A stretch of 64,000 nucleotides of DNA from Peptococcaceae bacterium UBA7702 (GTDB taxonomy: Bacteria; Bacillota; Dehalobacteriia; UBA7702): positions 1 to 64,000 of the forward strand of contig DLGE01000011.1 in NCBI GenBank assembly GCA_002482535.1, given 5' to 3'. A program made the position numbers and the translations under genes. The notes beneath the pieces are model-generated. The model worked only from the letters and a program-made list of their open reading frames with translations. It was not told the origin of the DNA and did no database searches. Every line of letters begins with the position of its first letter. Position 1 is the stretch's first letter. Of the stretch, positions 41,188 to 49,592 are shown piece by piece.

Positions 41188-41349
41188 ATGATGGATATGA
41201 TGAATTTGATCAATATCGACACCTTTCAGACCCTGGCCGCAGCGGGCAACGGGATATTCCTTTTGATCACGGTTTTTGGTTTCGCCGCTGTTATCGCCCT
41301 GATCGCGCGACAATTATTACAATTGGTAAAAAGGAAGAAAAAGGTTTAA
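41188..41349 (+). CDS. 53-residue single-span membrane peptide
   Basis: A small frame beginning ATG ATG with AAGGAGG immediately upstream; the second ATG at 41191 has the better spacing. The product has a polar N-terminus (DMMNLINIDTFQTLAAAG), one hydrophobic helix (GIFLLITVFGFAAVIALIA) and a strongly basic C-terminus (RQLLQLVKRKKKV), so it is probably inserted with the tail in the cytoplasm. It is divergent from the two-component genes and has its own promoter. Small membrane proteins next to sensor kinases often modulate them, but nothing here proves that. No family recognised. Confidence 0.7.
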   Translation: MMDMMNLINIDTFQTLAAAGNGIFLLITVFGFAAVIALIARQLLQLVKRKKKV

Positions 41350-41385
41350 AGCATACCAGGGATGCCAATAGTTCTAAAGTACAAA

Positions 41386-41427
41386 AGAAGCACCGGAAAC
41401 CGCGTTACAGCGCTGACCGGTGCTTCT
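41386..41427 (-). terminator. Terminator of the DUF5131 gene
   Basis: AGAAGCACCGG pairs with CCGGTGCTTCT around 20 bases, followed on the minus strand by TTTTGT. It also serves the convergent small gene (CTCTAATC follows on the plus strand, weaker). Confidence 0.75.
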
Positions 41428-41433
41428 CTAATC

Positions 41434-42141
41434 TCAGCAATCAATATTTGCTTTTTTAGCTTGGGCGGATAAGAGGTCTTTCTTTAAGGTGTACATTTTG
41501 CCGTCTTTCATAAAATGGGTGCCGCATTGACGAAACTGAAAGGCCACGCCTTTTTTGATGCACTGCTCTCTGATCGACAGCACCCAGTCGTAATTTAGGG
41601 GCCGGGCATAGCGGTCGGACTCACCGCCCACCACCACCAGTTCCACGCCGTCAAGATAATCGGCAAGATCGATTGCTCCGATGAGGGGCTGACAGATGAT
41701 ATTCCTATGCTTGAGGGGTAATGCTGCAAAAATAGAAAGCCGCTGGTCAGCTCTTTTTTGGTTTTCCACGGTACAGCCCACAGTGACGTTGTCGTAGCCC
41801 TCTCCCCAGTCCTCGGGAAGACAGTCCTTCAAACGCTGGATCCGCTTGGTCAGAAAAAGAAAGTGTAAATCGGAGCGTTCCTTGATCATCTCCCAACACG
41901 CTTTGCGCCAGGGATCACCTTCCTCAATCAAAAAATCCCCGGAAAAACAGAGATAGACCGTTTGCCCCGGTTTCATTTTGTATTCACCCTTTTGATTTTT
42001 TGCCACTGGAGCGCAAAAGCCGTTGGTTTTCACGATGCGGTCGGTGTCCACTTTCCGCTTGGCGTCGCCTTTATGAATATAACAATACTTACAGCCTTCG
42101 CTGCAACGGTGACACCCCCGCCAAGGATTCCACATAGCCAT
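41434..42141 (-). CDS. DUF5131 (phage Gp37/Gp68-like) protein
   Basis: A 235-residue protein starting MAMWNPWRGCHRCSEGCKYCYIHKGD. The W-x-P-x-x-GC and CxxxCxxC pattern is that of the DUF5131 or Gp37/Gp68 family, which is often carried by phages and mobile elements. The CxxxCxxC spacing matches the iron-sulfur motif of radical SAM enzymes, and VGCTVENQKRADQRL and VVVGGESDRYARPL are conserved family segments. Biological role unknown. No other phage gene is adjacent. The gene is monocistronic. Confidence 0.8.
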   Translation of the reverse strand: MAMWNPWRGCHRCSEGCKYCYIHKGDAKRKVDTDRIVKTNGFCAPVAKNQKGEYKMKPGQTVYLCFSGDFLIEEGDPWRKACWEMIKERSDLHFLFLTKRIQRLKDCLPEDWGEGYDNVTVGCTVENQKRADQRLSIFAALPLKHRNIICQPLIGAIDLADYLDGVELVVVGGESDRYARPLNYDWVLSIREQCIKKGVAFQFRQCGTHFMKDGKMYTLKKDLLSAQAKKANIDC

Positions 42142-42383
42142 ACTTTCACCCGCTTTATGATGATGACCACCATTATATCACAGTTTCCTTTATCATAAAA
42201 GGGTACGGAAACCGGTACTGGACGCGGCGGATCATTCCTCGAAAAGCGAAGTTGTCCAGATGCCTTACAAACTGATGACACGGTAACGAAATCTGGAAAA
42301 TCCGCATACATAACCAAAACCAGTCTTTGATGACATCGCGGCAGATTCAGACCCGTAATCCCTCTCGCGTGGCAGTTATGACT

Positions 42384-43151
42384 TTACAAGTTTTTCCGGT
42401 TTTTCACGCCTTCTTTTATTTGAAAAAAATCGAAGGTTCCGTTACTAAAATCTTCACGGATCTTTTCTGCCGTTCCAATAGAGGTGATCTCACCGGCATT
42501 CATGACAATGATACGATCCCCAAGTTTGGTCGCCTCCCTTAAATCATGGGTGATAAAAACAATGGTCAAACCAAGCTCCTGATGAATCCGTAGTATCTCA
42601 TCCTGTAGTTTATTGCGGGTGATCTCATCGAGGGCGCCGAAAGGCTCATCCATCAATAAAATTTCAGGAGAGGCAGCCAATGCCCTTGCTACACCGATAC
42701 GCTGTTTTTGCCCTCCGGAAAGCTCATGGGGATAACGTTTTAGTATACTTTCGTCTAAACCAACCATTGTGATCAGATCTTTCGCAATCGCATCCGCCTC
42801 TTTTTTGTCATATTTCAAAATATTCGGAATAAACGTAATATTTTTTCTGATACTCAGATGCGGAAAAAGGCCAATACTTTGAATCACGTAACCAATCTTG
42901 CGGCGCAACGCAATCTGATCGATCTCTGCGATATGAACGCCATTGATGAATACTTGACCGTTGCTTGGTTCGATCAAACCGTTCATCAATTTCAGCATGG
43001 TTGTTTTACCACAACCGGAACTGCCGATGACAGTAATAAATTCGCCTTTATGGATCTCCATCGATACATCTTTCAATGCCGCATATTCATCATATTGCTT
43101 GCAAACATGTCGAAAGTCAATCACGGTTTCGGTGCCGTTATGATCCGTCAT
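42384..43151 (-). CDS. OpuC-like quaternary amine ABC transporter ATP-binding protein
   Basis: A 255-residue ATPase of the glycine betaine/carnitine/choline (OpuCA, ProV) group. It has VIGSSGCGKTT (Walker A), HELSGGQKQRIGVARAL (signature), ILLMDEPFGALD (Walker B) and a switch His in FITHDLREA. The C-terminal CBS domains that sense ionic strength in OpuCA and OpuA are absent, so uptake here is probably not osmotically gated. Its start overlaps the stop of the binding-protein gene by four bases. Last gene of the transport operon. Confidence 0.9.
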   Translation of the reverse strand: MTDHNGTETVIDFRHVCKQYDEYAALKDVSMEIHKGEFITVIGSSGCGKTTMLKLMNGLIEPSNGQVFINGVHIAEIDQIALRRKIGYVIQSIGLFPHLSIRKNITFIPNILKYDKKEADAIAKDLITMVGLDESILKRYPHELSGGQKQRIGVARALAASPEILLMDEPFGALDEITRNKLQDEILRIHQELGLTIVFITHDLREATKLGDRIIVMNAGEITSIGTAEKIREDFSNGTFDFFQIKEGVKNRKNL

Positions 43152-44059
43152 TGGTCAATCAATCCTTTTCTCTGTAAAAATGCAGTAGCAACATCTTTTG
43201 GGTCTTCTCCGTTGATATCGACTGCCGCATTCATTTCCCTCATTTCTTCGCTGGAAACCACTCCATTTAATTTATTCAGTACTTCAACCAGTTCCGGGTG
43301 AGCTTCGGCAATTTCGTTTCGAATGATCGTGCCGCACATTGCCGGTGGGAAATAGCCCTTATCATCTTCCAGAATAACAATCTCCGGATAGTTAAGACGG
43401 CCGTCTGTTTTGTAAACAGTGATGGCATCAACCTGTCCGTCAAGAAGCGCGTCATATTTCAAACTAAGATTCATTTCCTTTTTCTCTTTGAAGTTAAAAT
43501 GATACATCGATTGCAGACCGTCATAACCGTCTTCTCTTTCATAAAATTCATACCCGGCGCCAAAAATCATTTTGTCACTGACAGCCACCAAATCCGAAAG
43601 GGTTTTCAAACCGTATGCTTTCGCAGTTTCCGTACGAACAGCGATTTCATAACCGTTATCAAAGCCGTAGTAACCCAGCCATGTCATATCATACAAATCA
43701 TTATAAGCTTCATTCAAATCAATGTGCATTTGCTCAACATCGGTAATGGCGCCTTCTTTCAACACCGTCAGCCAGGCAGTGCTATCATACTCGGCATAAA
43801 AATCAAAATCCCCTTTTTCCATTGCCGGCATAATAATTGTTGTTTCCCCTGTAATCCCCGAAGTCAGATTAACCTCAAGATCCGTATTTTCGCTGACAAG
43901 AGCCGCTAACATTTCCCCAATGATATACTGTTCCGTAAAATCCTTTGCCGCAATATTCACTGTTGTACCGCTGTCCCCGCCACCACCGCAACCAACAAAA
44001 GGACAGAGGAACACGACCGCCATCAGCACGCACATAAATCTTATAAAAAAAATTTTCAT
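43148..44059 (-). CDS. OpuCC-like substrate-binding lipoprotein
   Basis: A 303-residue extracellular binding protein. The signal peptide ends in a lipobox-like CPFVGC, so it is lipid-anchored. KDFTEQYIIGEMLAALV and FYAEYDSTAW are typical of the type II OpuAC/OpuCC binding-protein family that encloses trimethylammonium groups with aromatic residues. The start has a weak GGAAAG site. It is encoded between permease and ATPase. The specific ligand cannot be read from sequence; the neighbouring MttB-family gene suggests a quaternary amine that is also demethylated. Confidence 0.88.
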   Translation of the reverse strand: MKIFFIRFMCVLMAVVFLCPFVGCGGGGDSGTTVNIAAKDFTEQYIIGEMLAALVSENTDLEVNLTSGITGETTIIMPAMEKGDFDFYAEYDSTAWLTVLKEGAITDVEQMHIDLNEAYNDLYDMTWLGYYGFDNGYEIAVRTETAKAYGLKTLSDLVAVSDKMIFGAGYEFYEREDGYDGLQSMYHFNFKEKKEMNLSLKYDALLDGQVDAITVYKTDGRLNYPEIVILEDDKGYFPPAMCGTIIRNEIAEAHPELVEVLNKLNGVVSSEEMREMNAAVDINGEDPKDVATAFLQRKGLIDQ

Positions 44060-44085
44060 GACAACTTTCCTTTATAAATTTTAAT

Positions 44086-44721
44086 TTACAGTTTTCTTTT
44101 TCTCTTTATATGTTTTTCAAATGCACCGATTAGCGCATCTAAAAACAAGGCCAATAAAGCAATGAGTAAACTGGCCGCCACCGTCATGGCCATATTGTTT
44201 GTGGTGATCCCCCTGTAAATTGCAGTACCAAGGCCACCGGCGCCGATATAAGAAGCAATACCGGCCAAAGCAATTGTCATAACAACCATATTGCGGAAAC
44301 CCGCAAGAATAACGATCAGCGCCAAAGGAAGTTTCACTTTATAAATCAACTGAAAACGTGTACAACCCATACCCTTTGCAGCTTCAATGATATCGGGATC
44401 AATCGTATCAATCCCTGTAAACGTATTTCGTATCATGGGCAGCAAACCATATACCGTCAGGGCAATCACCGCGGTTGTATTCCCGATACCGGAAAGCGGC
44501 AGTAAAAAACCGAGCAATGAAATGGAAGGGATCGTGTAGATCACATTGCAAAAACCTAAAACAAATTTTGAGGTATTTTTATATTCCGCAATCATGACAC
44601 CCAACAAAAGCCCGACCATCGTCGCGATCACAATGGCAATACCGGATATATACAAATGTTGGATCGTCAACGCAGAAAACCAATCAAAACGATCATAGAA
44701 AATCTGAATCAAAGCCTTCAT
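44086..44721 (-). CDS. OpuCB-like ABC transporter permease
   Basis: A 211-residue permease with about five or six membrane helices and the EAA-like loop (DIIEAAKGMGCTRFQLIYKVKLPLALIVILAGFRN) that contacts the ATPase. The start MKALIQ at 44721 follows GAGGG at six bases; upstream in-frame ATGs at 44727 and 44742 are less well placed. Only one permease gene is present, so it presumably forms a homodimer. It is the first gene of the permease-binding protein-ATPase operon. Confidence 0.9.
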   Translation of the reverse strand: MKALIQIFYDRFDWFSALTIQHLYISGIAIVIATMVGLLLGVMIAEYKNTSKFVLGFCNVIYTIPSISLLGFLLPLSGIGNTTAVIALTVYGLLPMIRNTFTGIDTIDPDIIEAAKGMGCTRFQLIYKVKLPLALIVILAGFRNMVVMTIALAGIASYIGAGGLGTAIYRGITTNNMAMTVAASLLIALLALFLDALIGAFEKHIKRKRKL

Positions 44722-44790
44722 CGTCATCCCTCTTATTGGCAATCATCGATGTTGAAAATTTTTATTTTATTTTATTATTTTGCTTTTTAT

Positions 44791-44799
44791 ATTATAACA
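44791..44799 (-). promoter_or_regulatory. Extended -10 promoter of the OpuC-like operon
   Basis: TGTTATAAT on the minus strand about 70 bases before the permease start. A perfect 24-base palindrome (44821-44844) lies just upstream in the -35 to -60 region. Confidence 0.5.
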
Positions 44800-44820
44800 T
44801 AAAAACCCCAAAAAGAAACG

Positions 44821-44844
44821 GTTTTAAAAATTAATTTTTAAAAC
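44821..44844. promoter_or_regulatory. Perfect 24-bp AT-rich palindrome
   Basis: Two 12-base halves (GTTTTAAAAATT and AATTTTTAAAAC) form a perfect palindrome between the MttB terminator and the OpuC-like promoter. It could be an operator for a dimeric regulator, or the tail of the terminator. The position upstream of an extended -10 promoter favours a regulatory site. Confidence 0.5.
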
Positions 44845-44847
44845 AAC

Positions 44848-44879
44848 GATTGCAGACAACAAGAGTATTGCCTGCAATC
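44848..44879 (-). terminator. Terminator of the MttB-family operon
   Basis: GATTGCAG and CTGCAATC close an inner CAA/TTG stem, followed on the minus strand by GTTGTTTTAAAAATT. It is about 90 bases after the MttB-family stop. Confidence 0.65.
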
Positions 44880-44965
44880 ATCGTCATTTACAAACGGATT
44901 AACCTAAAACAAAAGCGTAATGCTTTCTTATTAACATCGAAACACACCCTCTGATCACAGCATCA

Positions 44966-46384
44966 TCATCCAAGAACGGCTTTATGGTATGCTTCAGGCA
45001 AGAGTTTTTCGATGATTTTTCTGCGTCCATCAGAAAGATCGGGAAATTCATATTCTTCGATACGTTTCTTCCATTCGGCGGTAAGCAGTTCTTCACAAAC
45101 TGGTTCACCATTCTTGACCCAGTTGTTATGGATATCTCTGACATCAAATTTGGGTTCAAAGAATTCCTTGCGGTAAATCGGTAGAGTTCTGCCAAGATAA
45201 CTGCCGGTCGGACCCTTTTTCTTGATTTCATCGAAGCGGAGAGTTTCTTCGGTAACATCATAACCTTTCATTAGATGGCGGCATTTCATGATATCTTCTT
45301 CGTCCCAGATAAATTTTTCATAGCACATTGTGTTCATCGTATCCATAGGACCGCAAGCCATATTCATAATGTCCGCTTTTAGCAGATGGGGGCTCAAGGC
45401 ATTCATGAAGCATTCAGCACCACACTGGATATCGAGGACTTTGGATTCACCGGTACCGACGCCACTCTGCAAAGGCAGGCTATAAAAATCAGCCATGCGC
45501 TTAGAGGTGGCGCATGCCCACATTGCCTCAATCCCGCCATAAGCAGGTCCCATGGTTCTCATCTCATGAGAGGAGAATCTGGTGCAATAAAGGATTGGAG
45601 TACCCGGTCTCAACAGTTGGGAGTAGACAATCGCGGCCAGGACCATTGCATTACCAATGGTATAGGCGCCGGCCATGGTTTGGGGTCCGGAAGCGCCCAG
45701 CATCACGCCACTAACGACAGTACAGGGCTGACCGGCAGTACAAAGAACATCCATGGCTTCGCAGATGTCTTTGGCCAACTGCATCGGACCTACCGTGCAG
45801 GTGAGGGCGTGCATGATGGGCTTATCATAGATGCCGTAAAAATCCTGCATATTTTTGAAGCATTCCTCAACGACATCTCTACCGCCGAGAACCATACCGT
45901 GCATTGGTTTTTTGCAATAACGAAGAGCAACGCCAAGGCCGTACTGATTACGGATTGTGGGTTTAACATAGGAAAAGTCAATAATGTTGGGGTTGGAAAT
46001 GGAGATCACTTTACTCGTTTCAGAAAGTTTATGAAAATTGACCAGATCTTCGTGAGTGGTCGGACCATACGTGCCCTCTTTTCTGATAAAGATTGGGCCA
46101 TCAGTGGAATCATATTTTAAATCGCCGTCACCAATGGTGATATAATCGCCTTCTCTATCATAAAGGCGATACGTTTTCGGTACCGTGTTCAACGCATCTT
46201 CCAGCATCGCTCTGGTGATATAAACAACTTCACCATCAACCTTTGCACCGTGTCTTTTGAATAATTCCACCGCTTTGGGAGAGTGAAACGCAGCACCTAC
46301 TTCTTCAAGGATCTTAATACTTGTTTCATGGATCAGATCGACTTCGTTGTCGGTACCGATTGCATAACTTAATCTCATGTTCAT
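44966..46384 (-). CDS. MttB-family methyltransferase without pyrrolysine
   Basis: A 472-residue member of the trimethylamine methyltransferase superfamily (COG5598), which in MtgB, MtpB and MtcB demethylates glycine betaine, proline betaine or carnitine and passes the methyl to a corrinoid protein. Family features include YDSTDGPIFIRKEG, the long TIM-barrel core, and VLDIQCGAECFMNALSP. The frame has no internal TAG, so it is not a pyrrolysine enzyme such as archaeal MttB. ATG 46384 has AAGGAG nine bases upstream. Neighbours encode the matching corrinoid protein, the methyl-THF methyltransferase and two transporters. The substrate is unknown; a quaternary amine is likely. Confidence 0.9.
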   Translation of the reverse strand: MNMRLSYAIGTDNEVDLIHETSIKILEEVGAAFHSPKAVELFKRHGAKVDGEVVYITRAMLEDALNTVPKTYRLYDREGDYITIGDGDLKYDSTDGPIFIRKEGTYGPTTHEDLVNFHKLSETSKVISISNPNIIDFSYVKPTIRNQYGLGVALRYCKKPMHGMVLGGRDVVEECFKNMQDFYGIYDKPIMHALTCTVGPMQLAKDICEAMDVLCTAGQPCTVVSGVMLGASGPQTMAGAYTIGNAMVLAAIVYSQLLRPGTPILYCTRFSSHEMRTMGPAYGGIEAMWACATSKRMADFYSLPLQSGVGTGESKVLDIQCGAECFMNALSPHLLKADIMNMACGPMDTMNTMCYEKFIWDEEDIMKCRHLMKGYDVTEETLRFDEIKKKGPTGSYLGRTLPIYRKEFFEPKFDVRDIHNNWVKNGEPVCEELLTAEWKKRIEEYEFPDLSDGRRKIIEKLLPEAYHKAVLG

Positions 46385-46460
46385 ATGAATATACTCCTTT
46401 CAGCATCATTAAATCCAACGATGATAATATCCCTTTTTACTTCGGCTTCCACTGCCTCTT

Positions 46461-47798
46461 TTATTCTTCCGTTACAGTTTCCACCGGCGTATTGGTTTTT
46501 TGCGCCGTTTTTCTCTTGGCACGTTCAGCGATTTCCTCCGCTCTGACCTCAGCAATAACCTTCTTGTTTCTGACCATGAAAACAATCGAAGCAATGATAC
46601 CGATTATCCCGAACACAACGAGCATGAGGAAGATATTCCCCCATGCCTGTTCAACAGGGAGGTTATCCAGCCACTGGCCGATGGGAATCGGCAGGATGGC
46701 ATCGGTTGCATAAATCAACGTCGCATAAAAACCAATGGCAGAGCCGCTGAGATTCATCGGAACGCGGCATTGCCGCATCGGTGCATACATCTGACCGCGA
46801 AAAGCCCCTGTTAGGGTGATTTCGGCAATGATGATAATGATGAAAACCGCAACCATCGTGCTGTTTTTCGGCAGGAAATAGTAGATTGCCGCAATAACAG
46901 TAAGACAGATGTTAATAAAAAGAATCACTTTACTGGGGCCGAATTTGTCACCAAAGAAACCGACGCTGAAATTACCGACAGGTTTGCACCACTGGTTAAG
47001 CAGGCCGACATAAGCGGCAACGGCAACAGAGATACCAAAGCAACTGGTACCGAAGGTACCCATATAAGAACCGATGACACTGCCGACGGTGTAGCCGCCC
47101 ATGGCCATAATACCTATCAGCCAAATATTCGGGTCTTTGATGCACTGTACCAACAATTTAAAGGGATTTTCTTTGTTGATCACATCTTCTGCAGATTCAT
47201 CATCATCTTTAAAAGCAAAGAACGCCATGATGCCGAAGAGCACCAGAACACCGGCATACATCCACATCACAAAACGCAGACCGGAAACAGTGTTATTAAA
47301 CTGGGAGAACATATAAACCGCGAAGGTCGCTGCAACGATGGCAAATACGCTTCTGGTACCTTCCATTGCGCCGAAGCTTTTGGACTCTGAACCAACTTTA
47401 CGCCCAAATTGTCTCGTCAGTTTTAAGAATGCGCCCCAGAAAGTCAGCGTCGTTGTAGCACCCATGATGGCATACAGGCAAAGTGTAACACCATAATTGG
47501 GGAAGAATCCGAGGAAAAAGTTGCACAACCCGGTGCCGATAAAGGAAATGACCACCAACATACGGGGGTGAACCTTATCCGCAAGGATGCCGCCGACAAA
47601 ATAGGTCAGCATTGAGATCGTCAGTGCCACAGTGGACATTAAACCAAACTGAGTATTCGTCACATTGAATGCCGCAGTAAAAGCATCATAATAGCTTCCT
47701 CTGCTGAACAAAATATAGAAAATCGCATTGGAGCCGCAACCCAACAGCAGAAATTGTATGATCTCGCGGCTGCCTAATTTTTTACTAAGACTTGCCAT
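46461..47798 (-). CDS. MFS transporter of the methyltransferase cluster
   Basis: A 445-residue major facilitator with twelve predicted helices in two halves and a charged C-terminal tail (AEEIAERAKRKTAQKT). The GGILADKVHPRMLVV loop is the MFS motif A between helices 2 and 3, and a related GFFGDKFGPSKVI repeats in the second half. It begins at ATG 47798, where AAGGAG lies eight bases upstream; ATGs up to 47834 are less likely. It sits between corrinoid-protein and MttB-family genes, suggesting it imports the substrate or exports the demethylated product. Confidence 0.87.
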   Translation of the reverse strand: MASLSKKLGSREIIQFLLLGCGSNAIFYILFSRGSYYDAFTAAFNVTNTQFGLMSTVALTISMLTYFVGGILADKVHPRMLVVISFIGTGLCNFFLGFFPNYGVTLCLYAIMGATTTLTFWGAFLKLTRQFGRKVGSESKSFGAMEGTRSVFAIVAATFAVYMFSQFNNTVSGLRFVMWMYAGVLVLFGIMAFFAFKDDDESAEDVINKENPFKLLVQCIKDPNIWLIGIMAMGGYTVGSVIGSYMGTFGTSCFGISVAVAAYVGLLNQWCKPVGNFSVGFFGDKFGPSKVILFINICLTVIAAIYYFLPKNSTMVAVFIIIIIAEITLTGAFRGQMYAPMRQCRVPMNLSGSAIGFYATLIYATDAILPIPIGQWLDNLPVEQAWGNIFLMLVVFGIIGIIASIVFMVRNKKVIAEVRAEEIAERAKRKTAQKTNTPVETVTEE

Positions 47799-47892
47799 TG
47801 TTTTTTCTCCTTCCATTTTATCCAAACCTGACAATCGTCAGGCGAGAACAAATAAAAAGCTCGTTTCTTTTTTTGAAAGGAAAGATGCAAGA

Positions 47893-48522
47893 TCAAGAAA
47901 GAGCCCAATCACGGCAGATCGCAACACCTTCCTGTGGATTGGTCGACCAGGCATCCGCACCGCATTCTTTGCAGGCTTCATCAGTAACAGGGTTTCCACC
48001 GAGAATGATGTGAACCTCATCGCGCATACCTTCCGCTTTGAACGCTTCCACGGTGGCTTTCATGGAGTCTATCGCAAGCGTCAGAATACCGCTGAGACCA
48101 ATGATCTTGACAACGTTTTCTTTCGCCGCCTTCACGATATCTTCCGGAGCAACATCAACGCCAAGGTCAATCACTTCAAAACCGCCGGCAGCCATAATCG
48201 ATTTAACGATATTTTTGCCAATATCATGGATGTCACCGGCAACGGTACAAAGTATAATCTTACCGAGAGCTTCGGCGGAATCCGACGACATCAGGGGATG
48301 CAGTGCTTCCATGGCATCGCCCATGAGCTCGCCCGCAAAAATCAGGTCCCCGACAAAATATTCGCCCCTTTCAAACATATCACCGACAACAGCCATACCT
48401 TCTTGACAGGCTGCCATTGCTGATGCCGCATCGCCCTTGGTTTCGACAACTTCATCGATCATTTCCATCGCAACCTCTTCATCCATTTCGCTGATGGCAA
48501 CTTTTAATTTTTCAAAATCCAT
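47893..48522 (-). CDS. Methyltransferase cognate corrinoid protein
   Basis: A 209-residue two-domain protein that carries the methyl group on cobalt. The N-terminal helical cap (about 1-85) includes ERGEYFVGDLIFAGELMGDAM; the Rossmann-like B12-binding domain has GDIHDIGKNIV (the DxHxxG cobalt-ligand histidine), GFEVIDLGVDV and LSGILTLAIDSMK, ending in HIILGGNPVT. It resembles MttC, MtgC and MtqC. It is placed directly downstream of the methyl-THF methyltransferase. A reductive activator (RamA-like) is not encoded in the window. Confidence 0.94.
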   Translation of the reverse strand: MDFEKLKVAISEMDEEVAMEMIDEVVETKGDAASAMAACQEGMAVVGDMFERGEYFVGDLIFAGELMGDAMEALHPLMSSDSAEALGKIILCTVAGDIHDIGKNIVKSIMAAGGFEVIDLGVDVAPEDIVKAAKENVVKIIGLSGILTLAIDSMKATVEAFKAEGMRDEVHIILGGNPVTDEACKECGADAWSTNPQEGVAICRDWALS

Positions 48523-48565
48523 GGTCCATTCCTCCTTTATCCTTTATCAATGAAATTTTGTGTTT

Positions 48566-49375
48566 CTACTTTTCCTTTACAGGACCAAATTTGTTCTGAC
48601 GAAAGGCTTTGCCGTACTTACGGCAGTGTTTGTCGCGATGAAGCAAAGCTTCCGTTGCGTACATGGAAGCGATCAAATCTCTCTTTTCCGGATCGATAAT
48701 CGCCGCATCCATCCCGGCTGACAGTGCCAAAGTCAAGAAGTTCTGATTGACGATCTTGCGGTAAGGCATGCCATAGGAAATATTCGACAGGCCGGAAACC
48801 GTCTTGACGGTAGGATGCAGTTTTTTGATTTCCCGGACCGATTCCATAAAGGTCAGCATACAATCGTTTACGGCAGCCAGTGACAATACCAACGGGTCAA
48901 TGAATATCCTGCTTGCATCAATGTTGTAGGCCGCCGCTTTTTTAATGAGTTTATCTGCAATTTTAATCTTTTGTTTCGCAGTCTCGGGAATACCTTCGCT
49001 GTCACAAGTCAAGGCAATCACTTTCCATTCAGTATCCTTGATCAGAGGAAAAATCACTTCGCATTTTTCCCCTTCACCGGAAACAGAATTAATCAAACCA
49101 CAGTTCTTAACCCGAGGCCAAACGTCTTTGATGATCCTTACATTGGGACTGTCGATACAAAGCGGCGTGTCTGTTTCACTCTGAGTAATGTCGATCAGCC
49201 AATTCAATGCTTCAAGCTCTTTGTCGGCGCTTGTTCCAGCGCATACGTCAAGATAATCAATACCCACCTCCACTTGACGCCTCACCAAATCTCTGATGAA
49301 TTTTTCATCCCGACGGGCAATCGCCTCGCCGACGGAAGGAATCGCGCCATTGATTTTTTCACCAATGACAATCAT
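48566..49375 (-). CDS. Methyltetrahydrofolate:corrinoid methyltransferase
   Basis: A 269-residue pterin-binding TIM-barrel protein of the AcsE/MtgA/MtqA type, which moves a methyl group between the corrinoid protein and tetrahydrofolate. Features include VIGEKINGAIPSVGEAI, YLDVCAGTSADKELE, PLCIDSPN, LINSVSGEGEK, IFIDPLVLSL and VSGLSNISYGMPYR, all typical of this family. The ATG at 49375 is preceded by AGGAGGAGATG-like purines. It is the first gene of the methyltransferase operon. Here the flow is probably toward methyl-THF, feeding one-carbon metabolism, which is inferred from cluster context. Confidence 0.93.
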   Translation of the reverse strand: MIVIGEKINGAIPSVGEAIARRDEKFIRDLVRRQVEVGIDYLDVCAGTSADKELEALNWLIDITQSETDTPLCIDSPNVRIIKDVWPRVKNCGLINSVSGEGEKCEVIFPLIKDTEWKVIALTCDSEGIPETAKQKIKIADKLIKKAAAYNIDASRIFIDPLVLSLAAVNDCMLTFMESVREIKKLHPTVKTVSGLSNISYGMPYRKIVNQNFLTLALSAGMDAAIIDPEKRDLIASMYATEALLHRDKHCRKYGKAFRQNKFGPVKEK

Positions 49376-49524
49376 TGAACCATCTCCTCCTGTCCTTTTG
49401 GATTTTTAAAGTTAAGATAATAAATGATAAAATTCTGAATCATGCATGAAAAATAGAATTTTCATCCTCAAATCAAATATAGCAAAATACCTGATTCAAG
49501 AATAGTGTCATTTCAGGAAAAATA

Positions 49525-49553
49525 TTGACAATATATTAAACACAATGTACAAT
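49525..49553 (+). promoter_or_regulatory. Sigma-A promoter of the PucR-type regulator gene
   Basis: Consensus TTGACA (49525-49530), 17-base spacer, TACAAT (49548-49553), about 40 bases before the start. ATGTACA occurs twice (at about 49545-49551 and 49557-49563) across the -10 and start site, a candidate autoregulatory operator. Confidence 0.75.
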
Positions 49554-49592
49554 GTGATGTACAATATTAAGAAAATCAATAGGGTTCTGCAT

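Noticed and set aside
44966..46384. Possible pyrrolysine-containing MttB
   Set aside because: The frame runs the full family length with no internal TAG, and no pyrrolysine genes are in the window.
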